A DNA stretch of 64,000 nucleotides, taken from Hofstenia miamia (Eukaryota; Xenacoelomorpha; Acoela). The DNA lies in NCBI GenBank assembly GCA_004352715.1, contig SCFE01000059.1, positions 423,977-487,976 on the forward strand, written 5' to 3'. The notes below the pieces were generated by a model, which had not been told where the DNA came from, ran no database searches, and saw only the letters and a list, made by a program, of their open reading frames with translations. How positions within the stretch are numbered: position 1 is the first letter of the stretch; every line of letters begins with the position of its first letter. This document shows positions 58,119-64,000 of this stretch, piece after piece. The translations under genes were made by a program, and so were the position numbers.

Positions 58119-58838
58119 CTTTCAAAAGTCTATAAATAGCCAGTATTTTTCTCCCTGCTTTACAAACACTGTTGGTGCTGCGTAGGGTCTCTCACTTGGT
58201 CGTATGATTTTATTATCTATCAATTCTTCAAGTATGTGATTGTATTCGTCTTTCATTTGTTCGGGCACTCTTCTACAGGGGAGTTTTATTGGCTTGTTGG
58301 TGGTTGTTACTATCTTGTGTTTCTCCCCTATTGCCTGCCCCACACTTATCTCTCTGTAATTGAATATTTGTTTATGTTTTCCTAGCATTTCTCTTAATAG
58401 TTGCATCTTGTCTTTGTTCAGGTGCTGGTAGTTCTCACTCTCGATATCTGGGATCTTGTATTCTTCATTGGTTGCTTTTGTCCCAATGCCCTTGAATTGG
58501 CCCCTGGGAGTACTCGCGACTTGGATGGTATTCGTCCACTCGCCCTTGAGTCGGCCATGTGGAGTACTTTGCGCTTCCACTTGTAAGTCCTTGAACTGAC
58601 CATACAAGTCGTTGGCTCCATCTTTGTCTTCCAATGCTTTCCAAATCAATCTAATGTTTGATTTCACATATTTCCCAAATATCCTGATGTGTGATTTCTT
58701 TAGGTTTACATTCTGATTTGTTGGGTTGAGAATTGGAATTTTACCCTTTCCACTTTTTACTGCACATATACTTGATGGCATTGACACCCTTTTTGTGTTT
58801 ATTCCTTTATTCTCATAGATCATTACATCAGCTGTGAT
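58119..58838 (-). pseudogene. Gypsy element 2: protease-to-RT linker and RT N-terminus
   Basis: Opens at the N gap with ITADVMIYENKGINTK, probably just after the protease, whose DTG/DSG motif would lie in the gap. It then shows a linker of three imperfect units of 15 to 18 residues containing GQFKD, GRLKGE and GQFKG (58600-58480). The RT start follows (PIKLPCRRVPEQMKDEY, RPYAAPTVFVKQG), ending at an in-frame stop after FIDF. Confidence 0.82.
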
Positions 58839-59220
58839 NNNNNNNNNNNNNNNNNNNNNNNNNNNNNNNNNNNNNNNNNNNNNNNNNNNNNNNNNNNNNN
58901 NNNNNNNNNNNNNNNNNNNNNNNNNNNNNNNNNNNNNNNNNNNNNNNNNNNNNNNNNNNNNNNNNNNNNNNNNNNNNNNNNNNNNNNNNNNNNNNNNNNN
59001 NNNNNNNNNNNNNNNNNNNNNNNNNNNNNNNNNNNNNNNNNNNNNNNNNNNNNNNNNNNNNNNNNNNNNNNNNNNNNNNNNNNNNNNNNNNNNNNNNNNN
59101 NNNNNNNNNNNNNNNNNNNNNNNNNNNNNNNNNNNNNNNNNNNNNNNNNNNNNNNNNNNNNNNNNNNNNNNNNNNNNNNNNNNNNNNNNNNNNNNNNNNN
59201 NNNNNNNNNNNNNNNNNNNN
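58839..59220. other. Assembly gap (382 N)
   Basis: N run between pol and the inverted LTR fragment. It probably hides the protease and part of that LTR. Confidence 0.99.
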
Positions 59221-59503
59221 ACATAAGCTATCTTGATTGAGCTGAGAAGTGGCACTCAAGCATTGGAAGGAACAGCGAAATTGGATGTGGAGATCCACTT
59301 TGGGCAGATGCCCACAGAAAGACCGATGCAGATGTTACAGCTTTGGTTCATTACCTAAAAAGTGAATGGTTAATTGTGATTACGTAATGTAACTGAGGAA
59401 ACTAAGCAAGCAGAAACATATAGTAAATCCTTACCTGCAATAACACAGCTAATGTTATAGAGTAACAGTAGATAAACAGTGATAATGCCTGGTAGAGGAT
59501 TGT
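59221..59503 (+). repeat. Inverted fragment of a related LTR inside the gypsy block
   Basis: Its reverse complement begins acaatcctctacca and follows the LTR order through ctgtgggc-t-tgcc, gatctccacatc and tctcagctcaat. It is therefore a diverged LTR start lying opposite to the surrounding element and running into the N gap. Confidence 0.65.
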
Positions 59504-59546
59504 ATAATCATTATTGCTGCGCGGTTTTTAGGAGTCGGCGCTCTAC

Positions 59547-60960
59547 TTAGTTTTCCGATTCTTCTTCAGTTTGGGGTTCTTCATTTGTTTCTCCCTCCGA
59601 TTCTATTAAGTCTTCTTCTTCAAAGTACCCTTGCTCTTCTCCAATCATGTTTATTTGTTTTTCACAAACCTTCTTCGTTTTTCCATCTCTAGTTTTTACC
59701 CTTATTGTTTTTTCCTGTTTGTCTGTCTCGTACGTTTTTGTTGTATTTTTTGGTTTAGGGTTACTCCTCCACATTGGTGTTTCTCTGTGCCATGCTGCCT
59801 TCTCGTTTATTCTTGTGTTGTTCTCAATCATAGCTTGTATGTCCACTGCCTTTCTGATCATCTTCTCTAATTTATTGTCTACGTTGCACTTAATTTCAAA
59901 TTGTGCTCTTATGTTGTTGGGCATCCCTTTGCAAATGTGTGAAAAGAGGTCGTATTTTGAATATTGGTTCTCTCTTGAGCTGAGTGTGACCAACCTCTCA
60001 ACCTGTTGTATGTAATTGCAGATGTCGTCTGTCTGCTTCATCTTCATTCCATTTAAAATTATTCTGTATTGATTCTTGAAACTTTCATTTCCATAATATT
60101 CTATGAAGTCGCCAATTAACAGTTCGTAATCTGTTTTTGTTTCCAGGTCTAACAGCAGGTAGTGCTGTGCTGCAGCTCCCATCAGATATAGGGGGAATCT
60201 CGCTGCTGCTGAGTGTTGGCTCACTTCACATCTGGAGCCATTACCCAATAGTTGGGTTGTAACCATCTACTCTGCTATTAAATTTTGGTAATGTGGCTTT
60301 ACAAGGGATCATATCATTTCCCAATTCTTGGTTTAGTATTGAGTTACTGTATTTGGATTTCATGTTTTTTGTTGTCCCTTCTTCTTTTTGCAGTTGTGTG
60401 GTTTTTGCCTTTGTGATCTCGTCTATGAATTTCTTTTTCTCCACCTCATTCTCATCATCTGAAGAATCTTCCAATAGGTGATCATGGAGTGGTGAAGCTT
60501 GTAGTTCACATTCTTTTCTACCTACGAACTGAAAGTTGTGGGACTATATTTTGTCTTGTTCTTCTTTGGTCAGTTGCAATAGTCTCAGTTTGTCTTTTAA
60601 TTGAGCTATTTCCTCTTGACTCAAATCTTTGTCTTTGATCAGTTGTCTATTCTCTACTTCCAGCAAGTCCTCTTGTGATTGTGCTGACTGTTCATTCTTG
60701 CTTGTTTCAAGTCAAATTATTTTACTCTTCAGTTGTGTTATCTCTGCGGCTTGTATATCGTTGTCTTGTATTAGCTGCTGGTTTGTTATCTCTAATACAT
60801 TATTCTTTTCTTGCAGGAGCTGATTTTGTTCCAGAAATCTACTATTTGATTCTGTTTCTCAGTTTCATTATTTTTTCTCAGAATTTCCATAATCTCTGGG
60901 GTTCCCGGTTCAGAAGAGGATTCCTGTCTGATAAACCCTACTTTGTTGTGCAGTTGTATT
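59547..60960 (-). pseudogene. Gypsy element 2: gag-like coiled coil and capsid
   Basis: The upstream part (60960-60540) encodes a coiled coil rich in Gln/Glu/Leu, such as EEIAQLKDKLRLLQL, with stops near 60714 and 60545 and a frame change near 60840. The frame 60474-60241 continues with KATLPKFNSRVDGYNP, and after a shift the capsid-like region 60266-59547 has ARFPLYLMGAA, IEYYGNESFKNQYRIIL, ICNYIQQVERL and an acidic C-terminus ending EEPQTEEESEN. This layout resembles retrotransposon gag, which forms the particle that packages the RNA. No CCHC zinc knuckle was seen. Not intact. Confidence 0.75.
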
Positions 60961-61024
60961 GATGGTTGCTTTTATCATTATTCTGTTAACAGATATTGTC
61001 ATTGTGTTCACCTTATCCATGTTC

Positions 61025-61111
61025 ACCATAATCATTATTGCTGCGTGGTTTTTAGGAGTTGGCACTCCACTTAGTTTTCTGATTCTTCTTCAGTTTGGGG
61101 TTCTTCATTTG
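61025..61111 (-). repeat. Second copy of the gag 3-prime end
   Basis: About 85 bp similar to 59504-59590, including the acidic gag end and its stop, lying upstream of the coiled-coil region and ending at the single N at 61112. The two copies differ at several bases, so they come from different element copies. Confidence 0.7.
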
Positions 61112-61112
61112 N

Positions 61113-61433
61113 CGGAATTCCTTGGGTATGATGATGATCATGTCGCCATGGGGGTGGTGGTTTTTGGTATTGCTTTTTTTGCACTTCCTCTCTTACTTTT
61201 GTTGTTCGTCATTATTTCTTGATGTCGTAGTGGCTTTCCGGTTTGGTTATGATTCAAGAATCCAGTTTGCACTTGTTGCAGTTAAGATTTTCTGCCTTTG
61301 CAGACTTTGTATTTCCATTTACTGCTCTGTTGCTTCCTTTTTCCTTTTCCTTTGAGTTGTCTCAGAGTTTTGAAAGAGTATCACTGTGTGTTTCTTCTCC
61401 ATTGACTTTGTTCTTATTTGTCACAGTCGCCAT
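61113..61433 (-). pseudogene. Leader and possible gag start of gypsy element
   Basis: Read from the LTR inwards, an ATG at 61433-61431 opens a short frame (MATVTNKNKVNGEETHSD), stopped after 23 codons by TGA, then continuing in frame with Lys/Glu-rich codons to further stops. The start codon takes its A from the LTR end and TG from the primer-binding site. If used, gag translation begins at the LTR edge. Confidence 0.5.
61416..61432 (-). other. Putative primer-binding site
   Basis: Minus-strand TGGCGACTGTGACAAAT directly follows the LTR end. TGG pairs with the CCA end of a tRNA. Which tRNA is used could not be decided. Confidence 0.65.
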
Positions 61434-61866
61434 GTAACATCCTCCACCTGGCCTATTTGCACAGTGTATTATTGCTAATAACTACCACTCAGTAAATTGT
61501 GGGTGAGGAGTTACTATGTTGGTGAATCGCCAAACTTTTCCTCTCTACTTAACTAGTTAGGTTAATTGAGTACCAATCATCACTATTTAGGTGACGAAGC
61601 TGTGTGACGTTTCCTCTTTGAATCATCTGTGGGCTACTGCCTGAAGCTGATCTCCACATCACAGTTCCTCTCCTTCATGAATGATTGACCAAATCCACTG
61701 CACCATCTCAGCTCAATGAGGACTAATTATGTGTACCTTACCTTAGCTCAGTGCGTGTACTCATGTCAAGTTGTAACTGACTTAAACTCAATTTTGTAAA
61801 GTGTTTGTTGGTTTGATTAAGTAAAGCAACCGGGCATTGACACTAACTGCATTTAAATAATATTAA
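61433..61866 (-). repeat. Gypsy-family LTR (copy D), 5-prime LTR, cut by gap
   Basis: Begins TGTAACATCCTCC next to the primer-binding site and runs 434 bp before the N gap. It is closer to copy A (25833) than to copy C (51241). Confidence 0.85.
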
Positions 61867-62866
61867 NNNNNNNNNNNNNNNNNNNNNNNNNNNNNNNNNN
61901 NNNNNNNNNNNNNNNNNNNNNNNNNNNNNNNNNNNNNNNNNNNNNNNNNNNNNNNNNNNNNNNNNNNNNNNNNNNNNNNNNNNNNNNNNNNNNNNNNNNN
62001 NNNNNNNNNNNNNNNNNNNNNNNNNNNNNNNNNNNNNNNNNNNNNNNNNNNNNNNNNNNNNNNNNNNNNNNNNNNNNNNNNNNNNNNNNNNNNNNNNNNN
62101 NNNNNNNNNNNNNNNNNNNNNNNNNNNNNNNNNNNNNNNNNNNNNNNNNNNNNNNNNNNNNNNNNNNNNNNNNNNNNNNNNNNNNNNNNNNNNNNNNNNN
62201 NNNNNNNNNNNNNNNNNNNNNNNNNNNNNNNNNNNNNNNNNNNNNNNNNNNNNNNNNNNNNNNNNNNNNNNNNNNNNNNNNNNNNNNNNNNNNNNNNNNN
62301 NNNNNNNNNNNNNNNNNNNNNNNNNNNNNNNNNNNNNNNNNNNNNNNNNNNNNNNNNNNNNNNNNNNNNNNNNNNNNNNNNNNNNNNNNNNNNNNNNNNN
62401 NNNNNNNNNNNNNNNNNNNNNNNNNNNNNNNNNNNNNNNNNNNNNNNNNNNNNNNNNNNNNNNNNNNNNNNNNNNNNNNNNNNNNNNNNNNNNNNNNNNN
62501 NNNNNNNNNNNNNNNNNNNNNNNNNNNNNNNNNNNNNNNNNNNNNNNNNNNNNNNNNNNNNNNNNNNNNNNNNNNNNNNNNNNNNNNNNNNNNNNNNNNN
62601 NNNNNNNNNNNNNNNNNNNNNNNNNNNNNNNNNNNNNNNNNNNNNNNNNNNNNNNNNNNNNNNNNNNNNNNNNNNNNNNNNNNNNNNNNNNNNNNNNNNN
62701 NNNNNNNNNNNNNNNNNNNNNNNNNNNNNNNNNNNNNNNNNNNNNNNNNNNNNNNNNNNNNNNNNNNNNNNNNNNNNNNNNNNNNNNNNNNNNNNNNNNN
62801 NNNNNNNNNNNNNNNNNNNNNNNNNNNNNNNNNNNNNNNNNNNNNNNNNNNNNNNNNNNNNNNNNN
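61867..62866. other. Assembly gap (1000 N)
   Basis: A round 1000-base N run, probably unknown size, hiding the outer part of LTR copy D. Confidence 0.99.
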
Positions 62867-63065
62867 TTTTGTTATGTGTACCCTAACTATGTGATAATAA
62901 ACAGTAATGCAGGCACTATTCGAATTAACAACTCATTCTTGGATACAGTGTAATTACTACTAGCGTATTAATGCAACTGTTCATTGACACTAACTGCTAA
63001 TATGAAAAATCTAGTTAATAAATGGCAACCTGGCCTTATCACGCATTTGAACAATCACTAGTTAT
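62867..63065 (-). repeat. Diverged LTR-like fragment
   Basis: Contains ttatgtgtacc and gcaactgttcattgacactaa, which match the LTR order at lower similarity. Probably a remnant of an older related LTR. Confidence 0.5.
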
Positions 63066-63866
63066 TGTAGCATCATCCAAAAGGAATAAGCTGCAAACAG
63101 AGATTAACATTGAATGATTAATAGTGATCAGAATTATGATTGTAAAAATTTAGTTAATTATCCTATTCATTTTGTAAGATGCAACCAAGTTACAATATTG
63201 TACATTCTAAGAAAATTAACAGAGCTGATTAAGTAATTTTTGACAAATTGTAACAAGCGAAATTACGCTTACGTAAGAACAGCCATATTGGCAGAAGAAT
63301 AATTCAAATTTCAAAATCAGCAGGTACTGAAAACTTTTTAAATAAATAGCTGAGAATTTAGAGGAAAATTGATGAACAATAAATTCTTCGGAGTTTATTT
63401 TATTTTCATTCTTCATTTATCTGGTTTGATATTTAATAAAATGTTCAGCTAAGCAAGTTGTGTTGAGTAGTGGCTGGATTCCATCACAGGAGCTATTCGA
63501 AGGGTCCTTGTGCCAGTCATGAAACCACACTTATGTTATGGTTAGGAGTTTTTTTATTCTTGCTTAGTCTGACTATTGATCTAAACATGTATGAAATAAT
63601 AGAAGCTTGAAACAACTTGATAGTCAAACCCTAGGAATATATATATCTATTCTTAATAGTAGGAGACTTGACTATAATCAACTGAATAAACGACCTTACA
63701 TGTATCTTTATTAAATGTAAGTATAGGAAACTGCAATCTATTAATTAATTTACAAAGCCAGTTATTTTATGGTAATGGCTACCTTAATATTATTTAAATG
63801 CAGTTAGTGTCAATGCCCAGTTGCTTTACTTAATCAAACCAACAAACACTTTACAAAATTGAGTTT
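63066..63866 (+). repeat. Gypsy-family LTR (copy E), inverted and truncated
   Basis: Starts TGTAGCATCATCC (reverse complement of the usual end) and runs colinearly in opposite orientation to gagttt at 63866, where similarity stops. The last third of the LTR is absent. Confidence 0.82.
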
Positions 63867-64000
63867 TTAAAATATTTATTAAAGTTTTGGCAGCATCTTC
63901 TGTTAACTGATGTAGAATCTTGATTTAATTTTCACTATAGAGTTTTTCTTTAGACATTGATAACACTTTTGATTGTTGTAGAGCAAGAACTGTTCTGCTG
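63867..64000. other. Window end, nothing recognised
   Basis: Short AT-rich sequence after the LTR break. Confidence 0.5.

Noticed and set aside
58122-59298. Long frames across the 58839-59220 gap
   Set aside because: N codons join unrelated pieces. The right-hand side is an inverted LTR fragment, not coding.
56601-60481. Plus-strand ORFs within the gypsy block
   Set aside because: They are antisense shadows of gag and pol with no motif of their own.

Overview
The window reads as a piece of an AT-rich invertebrate animal genome assembly. It has spliced host genes with introns of 0.4 to 3.3 kb, many (TA)n microsatellites, fifteen runs of N and dense mixed transposable elements. I cannot name the species.

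Two host genes are supported. On the plus strand, seven exons between 9993 and 19851 encode the last 420 residues of a clustered-mitochondria protein (CLU/CLUH): the region before the TPRs, the TPR domain and the C-terminal tail. All exon phases agree, and one intron appears to use a GC-AG donor. On the minus strand, four exons between 46485 and 40583 encode part of a divergent SLC7-like amino-acid transporter. Its N-terminal, one middle and its C-terminal exons were not located.

The rest is mobile DNA. From left to right: a broken THAP-domain P-element-like transposase (4042-6005); a piggyBac fragment and a hairpin MITE in a CLU intron; a decayed Ty3/gypsy pol joined directly to an LTR (22358-26943); a second LTR (27395-28552); a 5.3 kb structure with roughly 1.2 kb inverted arms (30418-35703); a mariner-like element with intact ends but a broken transposase (37366-38660); several MITEs; a Penelope-like and a LINE fragment inside the SLC7-like gene; and from 50356 to 63866 a nested zone of Ty3/gypsy LTRs with gag, pol and an extra 3-prime ORF.

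The most unusual item is that extra ORF (minus strand, 55478 to 52590). It lies after integrase, where an envelope gene would sit, but shows no signal peptide or membrane segment. Its C-terminal part has two short motifs resembling blocks III and V of SGNH/GDSL hydrolases. This is a hypothesis from motif reading only.

Several places look like assembly artefacts: identical blocks of 148, 279, 403 and 1413 bp (the last with a third partial copy) flank short N runs. The gypsy zone is also cut by N runs and its two outer LTRs differ clearly, so it should be read as a mosaic rather than one intact element.
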